Shown here: one piece after another, positions 25,559 to 33,700 of the stretch
Position numbering within the stretch: the first letter of the stretch is position 1
How the letters are laid out: every line of letters starts with the position of its first letter
Assembly (NCBI RefSeq): GCF_001510655.1
Contig: NZ_LMVC01000005.1
Coordinates: 263,510-327,509 of the forward strand
Direction of reading: 5' to 3'
DNA from: Fictibacillus sp. FJAT-27399
GTDB taxonomy: Bacteria; Bacillota; Bacilli; Bacillales; Fictibacillaceae
Length of the DNA: 64,000 nt
Made by a program: the position numbers and the translations under genes
Notes under the pieces: model-generated
What the model was told of the DNA's origin: nothing
Seen by the model: only the letters and a program-made list of their open reading frames with translations
The model's database searches: none

Positions 25559-26887
25559 TTGAGAAAACTGGACACCTTATTTATTGGATTAATGCTATTT
25601 TCTATGTTTTTTGGAGCAGGAAACCTGATCTTCCCGCCTTTCCTGGGGGCACAATCGGGAACATCCTACTGGCTCGCCATGGCAGGGTTTATCATTACGG
25701 GCGTAGGTCTTCCCTTTGCCGTACTATACGCCGTTTCCCTTGTAAAAGGAGGCGCTCAAACGATCGCCAATCGTGTTCACCCGGTATTCAGCACGGTATT
25801 TATGGTTGTCGTCTATTTATCCATCGGACCATTCCTTGCCATTCCAAGAAACGCCAATGTTGCTTATGAGATGGGGATTAAACCATTTCTCGGTCAATCA
25901 CACTCATCATTGGTTTTAATCTTATTCACCGTGCTATTCTTTACGCTTGTTTATGTCGTCAGCTTGAATCCATCCAAAATGGAAAAATACATGGGCCGCT
26001 GGATTACCCCTGCTTTGCTATTAGCGATGGTTGTCCTGTGCGTGGCCGGATTTGTTAAACTGGATGCACCGTTCCAATCACCATCAGCGGCATATCAATC
26101 CGGGGCTTTTTCTACAGGCTTCCTGGAAGGGTATAACACCATGGATGCCCTTGCTTCACTCGCATTTGGAATCGTCATTCTTACATCCATTCAGCAAAGA
26201 GGCATAAAAGACAGAAAGCAATTGACGAACTATACATTGAAAGCCGGCCTGATTGCCGGAGTATTGCTTTCATTGGTTTATGTCAGCCTTGGGTTAATGG
26301 GGGCAAGAATGGCAGCAAGCGGATCGTTTGAAAATGGCACCGACATTCTTTCAGCGGCCTCCACCCTTTTATTGGGACAAAGCGGTAAAACCTTGCTCGG
26401 ATTAATTTTTACATTAGCCTGCTTTACTACAGTGGTCGGATTAACCTCAGCCTGTGGCCAATATTTCTCAAATCTGATTCCACGAGCAAGCTACAAGACA
26501 GTGGTATTAGCCGTCACACTGGTTGGGTTCACCCTTTCAAACCTGGGATTAAACCAAATCCTTAAAGTTTCCGTGCCGTTCCTTGTCACAGCTTATCCGT
26601 TAACCATCGTGCTGATCACATTGACGTTTTTCCATCGCTTCTTTAAAAATGCGAAAAAAGTGTACGGAAGTGCCCTCTTATTTACAGGTTTATTTGCCGT
26701 CATCGGCGGGTTAAAAGCGTTCGGACTGAAGCTGGGTCCTGTTCAAACGATGAGTGAATTCCTGCCGCTATCTTCTGTAGGATTAGGATGGGTCGTACCC
26801 GCAATTGCCGGTACAGTTATAGGGCTGGTTATTAGCCGATTCAGCAGCAATACTTCAGCGGTAGGAGAGGAACTGAAAGCTTCATAA
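25559..26887 (+). CDS. brnQ: BrnQ branched-chain amino acid carrier
   Basis: A 442-residue LIVCS-family transporter with about twelve hydrophobic segments. The N-terminus (MLFSMFFGAGNLIFPPFLG) is the family hallmark, and IGPFLAIPRNANVAYEMG follows near residue 90. It takes up leucine, isoleucine and valine with a cation. The start is TTG 25559 with AAAGGAG 8 bases before it. The T-box leader upstream makes synthesis depend on tRNA charging, probably tRNA-Ile. A decayed second copy of its 3' end lies at 27527-27727, past a VOC gene. Confidence 0.94.
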   Translation: MRKLDTLFIGLMLFSMFFGAGNLIFPPFLGAQSGTSYWLAMAGFIITGVGLPFAVLYAVSLVKGGAQTIANRVHPVFSTVFMVVVYLSIGPFLAIPRNANVAYEMGIKPFLGQSHSSLVLILFTVLFFTLVYVVSLNPSKMEKYMGRWITPALLLAMVVLCVAGFVKLDAPFQSPSAAYQSGAFSTGFLEGYNTMDALASLAFGIVILTSIQQRGIKDRKQLTNYTLKAGLIAGVLLSLVYVSLGLMGARMAASGSFENGTDILSAASTLLLGQSGKTLLGLIFTLACFTTVVGLTSACGQYFSNLIPRASYKTVVLAVTLVGFTLSNLGLNQILKVSVPFLVTAYPLTIVLITLTFFHRFFKNAKKVYGSALLFTGLFAVIGGLKAFGLKLGPVQTMSEFLPLSSVGLGWVVPAIAGTVIGLVISRFSSNTSAVGEELKAS

Positions 26888-26902
26888 GCCGTGTAAGAGG
26901 AT

Positions 26903-26948
26903 AATAAAACAAAGAAGCAGGATCCAAAATGGGCCTGCTTCTTTGTTT
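26903..26948. terminator. Bidirectional terminator after brnQ
   Basis: AAACAAAGAAGCAGG pairs with CCTGCTTCTTTGTTT around a 12-base loop. A-rich and T-rich flanks allow use from both sides, between brnQ and the convergent VOC gene. A decayed copy lies at 27684-27727. Confidence 0.85.
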
Positions 26949-27000
26949 ACGTATTTAATTTAAGAAACTTGATATAGTGCTTGCTTCAATTTCATAGATT

Positions 27001-27396
27001 CTATTTTGCATTCTCATCGGGTTGATGAATTCCGAATATATTTCCTTCTGTATCAATATAGTATCCTTGCCACGCCATTCCAGGCAAAGCATATTTGGGC
27101 ATTGCCACCTTGCCGCCATGCTCCATAATTTTAGCTTCCGTGGAATCGTAATCTTCCACTCCCATAGTACAAGCAAATCCATTTAACGCCTGGTTGGTTT
27201 CCGGAGAAGCACTTTGCCTCTGCATCAAAGCACCATTGATTCCAGGTTCTCTCTCATCGCCAGTTACTGCCCCAAAGTAAGGCATTCCTGCATACTCACT
27301 CCAATCCTGGAATGACCATCCGAATACCTCTCCATAAAACTTCTTTGCCCGTTCCATGTCACTTACATGAATTTCAAAATGTACTAATCTTCCCAT
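27001..27396 (-). CDS. VOC/glyoxalase superfamily protein
   Basis: A 131-residue protein with two beta-alpha-beta-beta-beta modules of the vicinal-oxygen-chelate fold. The first starts VHFEIHVSDMERAKKFYGEVFG and includes the metal-type His in VHFEIH; the second reads GVEDYDSTEAKIMEHGGKV. The DTEGNIFGIHQPD end is typical of the PhnB/lactoylglutathione-lyase-like group. The substrate is unknown. GGAGGGAATC precedes ATG 27396. It sits between brnQ and a broken duplicate of the brnQ 3' end, so it seems to have been inserted into, or left within, a brnQ tandem. Confidence 0.87.
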   Translation of the reverse strand: MGRLVHFEIHVSDMERAKKFYGEVFGWSFQDWSEYAGMPYFGAVTGDEREPGINGALMQRQSASPETNQALNGFACTMGVEDYDSTEAKIMEHGGKVAMPKYALPGMAWQGYYIDTEGNIFGIHQPDENAK

Positions 27397-27526
27397 GATT
27401 CCCTCCTATTTTTTCAAGAATCAGCAATCATTGAATACGCTTACACTTTCCTATTAACTAGTATAACAACCCTGGGAATAAATTCAATTTTTATAGGATT
27501 TTTCATGCTTTTTCTCGCTTTTTTGG

Positions 27527-27727
27527 CCTGTTCAAACGATCAGTGACTCCCTGCCGCTATCTTCTGGAAGATCATACCCGCACTTGTCGGTACAGTTTTA
27601 GGACTGGCTTTTAGCCGTTTCAGAGCATACTCTAGCGGTAGAACAGGAACAGAAAGCTTCATAGGCTGTAAAATAGAATAAAAAACAAGATGAAGCAGGA
27701 TCAAAAATGGATCTGCTTCTTTGTTTT
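27527..27727 (+). pseudogene. Decayed second copy of the brnQ 3' end and terminator
   Basis: CCTGTTCAAACGATCAGTGA at 27527 repeats the brnQ sequence near 26735. The similarity then runs on through CTGCCGCTATCTTCT, GGTACAGTTTTAGGACTGG and GAAAGCTTCATAG to the terminator hairpin at 27684-27727. A stretch of about 25 bases is deleted and the frame is lost near the end. Only the last 45 or so codons are represented. It shows that a brnQ-like tandem copy once stood here. Confidence 0.85.
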
Positions 27728-27810
27728 ATTTACAGCAAAAACCTCAATGCACTTGTAATTATCTGAATAATCTGTATTATATATTATATATTATATATTT
27801 GAGGTGCTAA

Positions 27811-28467
27811 ATGATGAAAAGTCGATCCTTCCATGCTAACCCACTAAAAGTGCAAGCTTACAACATTCTGAAAGAAGCGATTATAAATGGGCTTTTCAAA
27901 AAAAATGAGGTGATTACAGAAAAAAGAGCTTTAGAAGAGTTCAATATTAGCAGAACACCTTTTAGAGAAGCCGTTCAATCCCTTGAAACAGAAGGATGGC
28001 TCGTATCCATCCCTTATAAGGGGACATTTGTAAGCCCTGTTACAAAAAAAGATATTGAGGATGTTTTTGAGCTAAGAATGCTCGTAGAACTTCATATTGT
28101 AACAAAAATCAGTTCTTCTATTAGCGAAAAGAGTTTAGAAGAGTTAGAGAACATTATTCTTTTAATGGAAAGAGAAATGAGTCAGGGCAATGAAGATGAA
28201 TTCATTATCCTCGACCGAGAGTTTCACAAAACGTTATATGACCTTGCAGAAAATAAAAGGCTTATCAGTATTTCTGAACAAATATCAGATCTGTTCCGCA
28301 GAATTGGAGTTCAAGTTATTCACCGTCAAAACCGTTGTGAAGAGGTCATTTCGGAACATAAAAAAATAGTTCAGGGGTTAAAAAACGGTGATGCCGTGGA
28401 TGCCATGCGGATTCACCTTGAGAAAACAAAATCTGCACTAGAAGAATTAAACGAGGAGGAAAAATGA
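27811..28467 (+). CDS. GntR-family regulator, FadR (FCD) subgroup
   Basis: A 218-residue regulator. Residues 1-75 are a GntR winged helix (AYNILKEAIINGLFKKNEVI, RALEEFNISRTPFREAVQSL, wing GTFVSPV). The rest is an all-helical FCD ligand domain with the metal-type pattern, DREFHKTLYDLA near residue 135 and His residues near 175 and 195. It overlaps the DUF2848 gene by 4 bases, so it leads a four-gene catabolic operon and probably represses it until an organic acid or amide binds. GAGGTG precedes the ATG pair. The upstream region is a TATAT-rich stretch. Confidence 0.9.
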   Translation: MMKSRSFHANPLKVQAYNILKEAIINGLFKKNEVITEKRALEEFNISRTPFREAVQSLETEGWLVSIPYKGTFVSPVTKKDIEDVFELRMLVELHIVTKISSSISEKSLEELENIILLMEREMSQGNEDEFIILDREFHKTLYDLAENKRLISISEQISDLFRRIGVQVIHRQNRCEEVISEHKKIVQGLKNGDAVDAMRIHLEKTKSALEELNEEEK

Positions 28468-29168
28468 TGAGATTTTCTGTAGATAACTCTGAGGATGTAA
28501 CCATTGAAATTAAACAAAGTGTATGCATTGGGTATTCTGGCAGAAACAAGGAAATGGTTCAGCATCATATTGATGAGCTAGCAAATGAAGGAATTCCCGC
28601 CCCCCCAGAAATCCCTATGGTCTATCCCGTTAGTAACCTTCTTGTAACTCAAGAGGATCAGATTCAACTTTTAGGTGAAAAAACATCCGGAGAAGTCGAA
28701 TTCGTTCTAGTTATTACCCCTAACGGAAATTACGTCACCGTAGGATCAGACCATACGGACCGATCACTTGAAACGATAAGTATTCCATACGCAAAACAAG
28801 TCTGTCCAAAGCCAGTTGGAAAGGCAGCTTGGCCATTGGAAGAATTGCTTCCCCATTGGGATGAACTGAAGCTAAAATGTGAAATTTTCACTCAAAATCA
28901 ATGGGAGACATATCAGGATGGCAGCATCTCCTCTGTCCTTCCTGTTACTGACATATTAAAGTTTGCTTCAGAAAGAAACCGCATCGATCAAGAAGGAACA
29001 ATCCTTTTCTGCGGAACCGTACCCATCAAAGGCGGCATATTTAAATATGCTGATGCCTACCGGATGACGTTAACTGATCCTGTCTTAAATAGAGAGATCC
29101 AACTGGAATATAAAGTTGTATCTGTTGAGAAATCAGATGCTCTTTTACCAAAGGAGGCAGTGAAATGA
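28464..29168 (+). CDS. DUF2848 family protein
   Basis: A 234-residue protein of the DUF2848 family, whose fold resembles fumarylacetoacetate-hydrolase-like enzymes. Recognised stretches are CIGYSGRNKEMVQHHIDELA near the N-terminus, PEIPMVYPVSNLLVTQ, VTVGSDHTDRSLE (a likely active-site Asp-His pair) and ILFCGTVPIKGGI. No reaction is firmly established. It overlaps the regulator before it and the nitrilase after it by 4 bases each, so the proteins act in one pathway. The likely job is a hydrolysis or isomerisation step next to the amidase. Confidence 0.85.
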   Translation: MMRFSVDNSEDVTIEIKQSVCIGYSGRNKEMVQHHIDELANEGIPAPPEIPMVYPVSNLLVTQEDQIQLLGEKTSGEVEFVLVITPNGNYVTVGSDHTDRSLETISIPYAKQVCPKPVGKAAWPLEELLPHWDELKLKCEIFTQNQWETYQDGSISSVLPVTDILKFASERNRIDQEGTILFCGTVPIKGGIFKYADAYRMTLTDPVLNREIQLEYKVVSVEKSDALLPKEAVK

Positions 29169-29947
29169 AAGTAGCGGTATGCCAGTTAAATGTGCTTCAG
29201 GGGGATCGCGAGAGCAACTTGTTAAATGCAGAACAAAAGATTGACGAAGCCGTACTAAACGGAGCAGAGATTGTTGTCCTGCCGGAGATGTGGTTAAGCG
29301 GTTATGATTTTAATAATTTAAGGAAACACAGTGAACCACTCGATGGAGAAACAAGCCTCTTTTTATCAAGAAAAGCCAAGCAGCATCAAATTTGGCTGAT
29401 TGGCGGTTCGTTCACAGCCGATCGAGGAGACGGTGTTTACAATACAAGCCTGACCTATAACCCATCAGGAGAACTAATAAATACATACAGCAAGATGCAT
29501 TTAATTGGACTAATGAATGAGGATCGGTACTTAAAAGGTGGTCTGGATTCACCTTTATTTGATTTGGGTAACCATAGGGCCGGTACAGTAATTTGTTATG
29601 ATATTCGTTTCCCTGAACTTATGAGGTATTACGCTGTTGAAAATGCATCGATTCTTTTTGTTCCGGCACAATGGCCCATTCAGCGTGAAGAACACTGGAG
29701 AATACTCCTTCGTGCGAGAGCTATTGAAAACCAATTCTTTGTTGTTGGAGCCAATGTAGCCTGCAGAAACGAAAATGATGTTTTCAATGGACATTCTATG
29801 ATCATCAGCCCTTTAGGAGAGATTATTGCGGAAGCAGGTTCAGAACCAACCATTCTCTATGCCACATTGGACCTTGACTCCGTTTCCTCAGTCCGTGAAA
29901 GGATGCCAGTGCTAAAGGACAGAAAGCCGGAATTATATAAAATTTGA
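29165..29947 (+). CDS. Carbon-nitrogen hydrolase (nitrilase/omega-amidase type)
   Basis: A 260-residue nitrilase-superfamily enzyme with the full catalytic triad: E41 in LPEMWLSGYD, K110 in YSKMHL and C144 in VICYDIRFPE. The second Glu near 119 (MNEDRY) is also present. These enzymes hydrolyse amide C-N bonds in the cytoplasm; omega-amidases and carbamoyl hydrolases are the closest groups. It overlaps DUF2848 by 4 bases, and an ACS-type MFS transporter follows 15 bases later, so the substrate is probably an imported small amide or acid. Confidence 0.92.
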   Translation: MKVAVCQLNVLQGDRESNLLNAEQKIDEAVLNGAEIVVLPEMWLSGYDFNNLRKHSEPLDGETSLFLSRKAKQHQIWLIGGSFTADRGDGVYNTSLTYNPSGELINTYSKMHLIGLMNEDRYLKGGLDSPLFDLGNHRAGTVICYDIRFPELMRYYAVENASILFVPAQWPIQREEHWRILLRARAIENQFFVVGANVACRNENDVFNGHSMIISPLGEIIAEAGSEPTILYATLDLDSVSSVRERMPVLKDRKPELYKI

Positions 29948-29962
29948 GGAGGTCACTGAAAA

Positions 29963-31267
29963 ATGGAACAACCCATAAGCAAACAGGAAATTGGATTTAG
30001 CGGCAGCACAAAGCCCCGTTCACGAGTACGCTGGTGGCTCGCATTACTATTCTTTGTTATTGGTTTGATCGCATATATGGACCGTTCCAACATCGCTGTC
30101 ATTGCTAAACCTATGATGGACGATTTAAATATGACAAAAGTACAGTTTGGGCTTCTTGCTTCCTTTTTTTCATTAGGATATGCTTTATCACAAATACCGG
30201 CTGGAATGCTGGCTGAGCGCTTTGGAGCCAGAAAAATAGTATTTTTCGCCTTAATCTGGTGGTCAGTCTTTACTGGTTTGACTGCCATTGTAAAATCACA
30301 CGGGCTATTAGCCGCTGTTCGTTTTCTTTTTGGCGTTGGAGAAGGACCAATGTATCCGGGAAATGCCGTGTTTAATACGTACTGGTTTCCAAAGCAGGAA
30401 AAAGGGCGTGCTTCCAGTGCATTATTGGCTGGCTCCTATTTTGGACCTGTCATTGCGCCGGTGCTTACAGTAGCTATCTTTCAACAATGGGGATGGGAAG
30501 CTGTTTTTTACATTTTTGGAATCCTGGGCTTAATAGTAGCCTTTTTATGGTACTTGCTTGGACGCAATAAGCCAGAAGATCATCCTTATATCAGTAAAGA
30601 AGAAACCCAATACATTCTTGAAAATCGAACGGTACAAGAAGAGAAGAAAGAGATTGCGCCTTGGAGATTCTTTTTAAAGAACGGTCGTTTTTGGGCGCTG
30701 GGTATACAATACTTTGTGGTTCTTTATATTGTTACCTTCTTTTTAGTATGGCTTCCTACTTACCTTCAAGAAGCTAGAGACTTCTCATTGTCCAGTATGG
30801 GATTTGCAGCAAGTCTCCCTTGGCTCTGTATTTTCGTAACCGTAATGACGGGCGGTGCCATTTCTGATTATCTTGTAAAAATCGGCAAGTCGAAACTTAT
30901 TGCTCGCGGCGCTTTGGCCATTGGCGGACTGATTGTCTTCTCAATTTCCATGTATCTGGCTGCATATGCTACTACACCTTGGATGAATGTACTCTGGTTA
31001 ACCATTTCACTTGGTTCTCTTGGATTTCCAGTAGTTACTTCGTGGGCAGCAGCCGTCGACCTAGGGAATGAGTTCTCCGGTTCTGTTTCAGGCTGGATGA
31101 ACCTCTGGGGCAACATTGGCGCATTTTTATCCCCTCTACTATGCGGATGGCTGGCTCAGACAGTAGGCTGGGAAAATACACTTATCATTTCGATCATGCC
31201 TATCCTTGTTGCTGTTGTTTTGTGGTTTGCCGTTAAGCCAGATCGTCCGTTAACAGAAACGAGATAA
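29963..31267 (+). CDS. MFS transporter, anion:cation symporter type
   Basis: A 434-residue major facilitator with 12 membrane segments. The N-terminal stretch IGLIAYMDRSNIAVIAKPMM is the hallmark of the ACS family (glucarate, galactonate and phthalate carriers). The loop GMLAERFGARKIVFF carries the MFS motif. It presumably imports the organic anion broken down by the DUF2848 protein and the nitrilase. GAGGTC lies 9 bases before ATG 29963. It is the last gene of the operon, with a terminator at 31289. Confidence 0.9.
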   Translation: MEQPISKQEIGFSGSTKPRSRVRWWLALLFFVIGLIAYMDRSNIAVIAKPMMDDLNMTKVQFGLLASFFSLGYALSQIPAGMLAERFGARKIVFFALIWWSVFTGLTAIVKSHGLLAAVRFLFGVGEGPMYPGNAVFNTYWFPKQEKGRASSALLAGSYFGPVIAPVLTVAIFQQWGWEAVFYIFGILGLIVAFLWYLLGRNKPEDHPYISKEETQYILENRTVQEEKKEIAPWRFFLKNGRFWALGIQYFVVLYIVTFFLVWLPTYLQEARDFSLSSMGFAASLPWLCIFVTVMTGGAISDYLVKIGKSKLIARGALAIGGLIVFSISMYLAAYATTPWMNVLWLTISLGSLGFPVVTSWAAAVDLGNEFSGSVSGWMNLWGNIGAFLSPLLCGWLAQTVGWENTLIISIMPILVAVVLWFAVKPDRPLTETR

Positions 31268-31288
31268 TTTCCAATATTTCTAAAAGAA

Positions 31289-31336
31289 AAACCCTGTCAC
31301 GCAGCAAACAAATAGCTGCTTTACAGGGTTTTTCTA
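31289..31336. terminator. Hairpin terminator after the MFS operon
   Basis: AACCCTGT pairs with ACAGGGTT, and an inner stem GCAGC/GCTGC is seen, followed by TTTCT. The same type of hairpin stands at 24291. Both are followed by a sugar-kinase 3' remnant. Confidence 0.8.
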
Positions 31337-31340
31337 CTTA

Positions 31341-31418
31341 TTAAACGAGCGTTTGAAAGAACGCATCTACTTCCTCCACACTTGGATAGGAAGTTTGAGT
31401 ACCGCGCTTTGTATGAAT
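31341..31418 (-). pseudogene. 3' remnant of a PfkB-type sugar kinase (second copy)
   Basis: On the minus strand the frame reads [20 protein letters not shown], then TLV and a stop at 31341. It is nearly identical in pattern to the C-terminus of the intact kinase 260 bases away ([17 protein letters not shown]). No further kinase sequence is seen upstream. It is therefore the tail of a second copy, lost by deletion. Confidence 0.8.
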
Positions 31419-31427
31419 CTGTTAATG

Positions 31428-31544
31428 TCATTTCCCGCAGCACTTCTTATACTTTTTCCCGCTTCCGCACGGGCAAGGCTCATTTCGGCCTGTTTTTTCA
31501 CTTGTCCGAAATGGTATGACATTGGAACCTGGCACGGTTGCCAT
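31428..31544 (-). CDS. SEC-C zinc-motif micro-protein
   Basis: A 38-residue frame from ATG 31544 ends in a perfect SEC-C motif, [20 protein letters not shown], the zinc-binding tail known from SecA. Only a short lead ([18 protein letters not shown]) precedes it. AAGGG lies a few bases upstream of the ATG. An in-frame extension to TTG 31667 has no ribosome-binding site. It could be a real micro-protein, or the broken end of a longer SEC-C protein like the kinase remnant beside it. Confidence 0.55.
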   Translation of the reverse strand: MATVPGSNVIPFRTSEKTGRNEPCPCGSGKKYKKCCGK

Positions 31545-31680
31545 ATTAGACCCTTGCTTTCCTCCATCCTCCCTTAAGCTGGTTGGAGAATGGCCTTTTA
31601 AGATTAAAACAGCCAAAATAAAAAGACGAGTGATTACTTCCGCCTTCTCATTTATTATACCAGTCAACTGGTCCGAAGAT

Positions 31681-32601
31681 TTAAACTCTCTCTTTCAAAA
31701 ACTCTTCAACTTCTTCCAAACCCGGATAAGAAGTCTGTGTCCCGCGCTTCATCACACTTAATGCCGCAAACGCCGTCGCTTTTTTCATCGCCTCCAGCAC
31801 ATCACCGCTCTGTACAAAATAATGAGAGAAGCAGCCGATGAACGCATCGCCGGCACCCGTTGTGTCTATTGCATCAACCTTATGTGAAGCGACCGTTTGA
31901 ACATCATCCTTTGTCACCCACATCACTCCCCGGCTTCCCATCGTTACGATCACGTTTTTCACGCCCCGTTCGATCAAGGTCATGGCAGCCACTCGAATCT
32001 GGTCGTCGGTGTCCACCGGCATATCTGTTAAGATTTCCAGTTCGCTTTCGTTCGGAATAAAAAAGTCGCTTTTACACACATACTCAAAGTCCAGTTCCTT
32101 GGAGGCCGGTGCCGGATTTAAAATCACCGGAATGCCATGCTCGTTTCCGAACTCAATGGCACGGTATACGGTAGGAAGCGGAACCTCCAGCTGCAGGACG
32201 ATGAGTGAACACTGTTTCAGCTTTTCTGCCGCCCCATCCACATCTTCTGGTGAAAGATGCTGGTTCGCTCCTTTAATGATCAGGATGCGGTTCTTGGACT
32301 CAGGGTCCACAAAGATCGGCGCAACCCCGCTTGAGGTGCCAGGCACCTTGACGGTAAATTCCGTATCAATGCCGTACTTCTCCAGGTTGTTGATCGTGTT
32401 GTCGGCAAACAAATCATCTCCGACTTTCGTAACCATCATGACGTTGGAGCCCAGTTTCGCCGCTGCTACCGCCTGGTTTGCTCCTTTTCCGCCGCACCCG
32501 ATTTCAAAGTCCGGCGCTTCAAGTGTTTCTCCTTCTTTCGGCATCTTATCAATGTATGAAATGAGATCAACCATGTTGGATCCGATCACTGCAATATCCA
32601 T
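31681..32601 (-). CDS. PfkB-family sugar kinase (ribokinase-like)
   Basis: A 306-residue kinase. The N-terminal [20 protein letters not shown] and [15 protein letters not shown] (near residue 37) and the C-terminal DTTGAGDAF signature (about 245-253, with the catalytic Asp) identify the ribokinase group. It phosphorylates a sugar with ATP; ribose is possible, but the operon (fucose-permease-like carrier plus DUF4432 protein) points to another pentose or deoxy sugar. It is the last gene, 12 bases after DUF4432. Two remnants of similar kinase tails lie at 31341 and 24341. Confidence 0.9.
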   Translation of the reverse strand: MDIAVIGSNMVDLISYIDKMPKEGETLEAPDFEIGCGGKGANQAVAAAKLGSNVMMVTKVGDDLFADNTINNLEKYGIDTEFTVKVPGTSSGVAPIFVDPESKNRILIIKGANQHLSPEDVDGAAEKLKQCSLIVLQLEVPLPTVYRAIEFGNEHGIPVILNPAPASKELDFEYVCKSDFFIPNESELEILTDMPVDTDDQIRVAAMTLIERGVKNVIVTMGSRGVMWVTKDDVQTVASHKVDAIDTTGAGDAFIGCFSHYFVQSGDVLEAMKKATAFAALSVMKRGTQTSYPGLEEVEEFLKERV

Positions 32602-32613
32602 GTTTCTTCCTCC

Positions 32614-33627
32614 TTATTTCTTCCCGGTCACGACCGTAAAGGAACGCTCTTCCCCGGCATCTAACGTGATCAATGTTCCTGCTTTTTCTGCGGCCAAAAA
32701 TCCTTCCGGCCGGCATGTCGCAGGCAGGACGAATGCACCTACCTGCTGGTCGCTGTTATGCAAAAGCCAGCGTGTCGCATGGTTCAATTCCGCAGTTGAG
32801 AACTTTGTGAAAAATGCTGTGCCATCCGGTGACGTCATCTCAAATTCTGCTTCCTCACCGTAGGCATCCAGCTTATCCGCAAAAAAGACAATCTCGGGGT
32901 CATACATCTCCGGCTTGTTCAGCACGTTCAGCGTTTCTTCCCCGCTCAACAGCTTTTTATTGTACGCCAGCCATTGTTCGGTCGGCTTCACGTGGGCTGG
33001 AATCGATTCCCGAAGCGCTAAGCAATCGTCCGGAATGTTCTGCTTCATCTCTGCACCATCCACATACGCATAATTCGTGTGGCACATGTATTGAAGCGGC
33101 ATGCCGGACCCTGACAGGTTCTTCACCTTCATATTCATCTCAATGAATGATCTTTCCTTCATCATTTTAACACTCGGAGACGCTAAATAGTGATGTCCGA
33201 AACCTTTCACATACTCCGTTTCCCCGCAAACACTGATTCCTTCTTCACTGATTTCCAGCCATGCCCGGTCCATCTCGGCACACGCCATTTCACCGTGCAG
33301 TTCATGGTCATCGTCAGGTCCAGGACAGCCATTGGCGATCAAGCCTGAGTGAAACGCAAAGCAACCGTATGTATCAACGATCGCATTAACCTTTTTCGGC
33401 TGTGAGAACATGTTCTTCATCTTCAGATCTGTACCGTCAAACTCAAGATCCCAGATGATCTGTCCCATATACGGCAGCACAACCATTCGCCCCCGTGAGT
33501 TGGTCAGCTCAATCGCCTCCACCCCTGACGGATAGCGGAACAGACTTGCTGTAAATTCATCATCTCGATAGATTACTTTTTTGCTTTCTTTAAAAAATTC
33601 GCGCTGAAGTTCAATGGTTCCTCTCAT
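32614..33627 (-). CDS. DUF4432 (aldose-1-epimerase-like) protein
   Basis: A 337-residue protein of the galactose-mutarotase-like superfamily. It shows GRMVVLPYMGQIIWDLEFDG near the N-terminus, FHSGLIANGCPGPDDDHELH with a His-rich site, and HTNYAYVDGAEMKQN with the second conserved His. It probably interconverts anomers of the imported sugar before phosphorylation; this is inferred from fold and operon. I chose ATG 33627 because AAAGGG lies 9 bases upstream; the earlier in-frame ATG touches that site. The kinase gene follows at 12 bases. Confidence 0.87.
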   Translation of the reverse strand: MRGTIELQREFFKESKKVIYRDDEFTASLFRYPSGVEAIELTNSRGRMVVLPYMGQIIWDLEFDGTDLKMKNMFSQPKKVNAIVDTYGCFAFHSGLIANGCPGPDDDHELHGEMACAEMDRAWLEISEEGISVCGETEYVKGFGHHYLASPSVKMMKERSFIEMNMKVKNLSGSGMPLQYMCHTNYAYVDGAEMKQNIPDDCLALRESIPAHVKPTEQWLAYNKKLLSGEETLNVLNKPEMYDPEIVFFADKLDAYGEEAEFEMTSPDGTAFFTKFSTAELNHATRWLLHNSDQQVGAFVLPATCRPEGFLAAEKAGTLITLDAGEERSFTVVTGKK

Positions 33628-33700
33628 TTCTAGCATCCCTTTCCTGCTAAATTAACCCGTCCAGGCAGCCAGCAACGGCTGCCCCGCAGGTTTTCTATTT

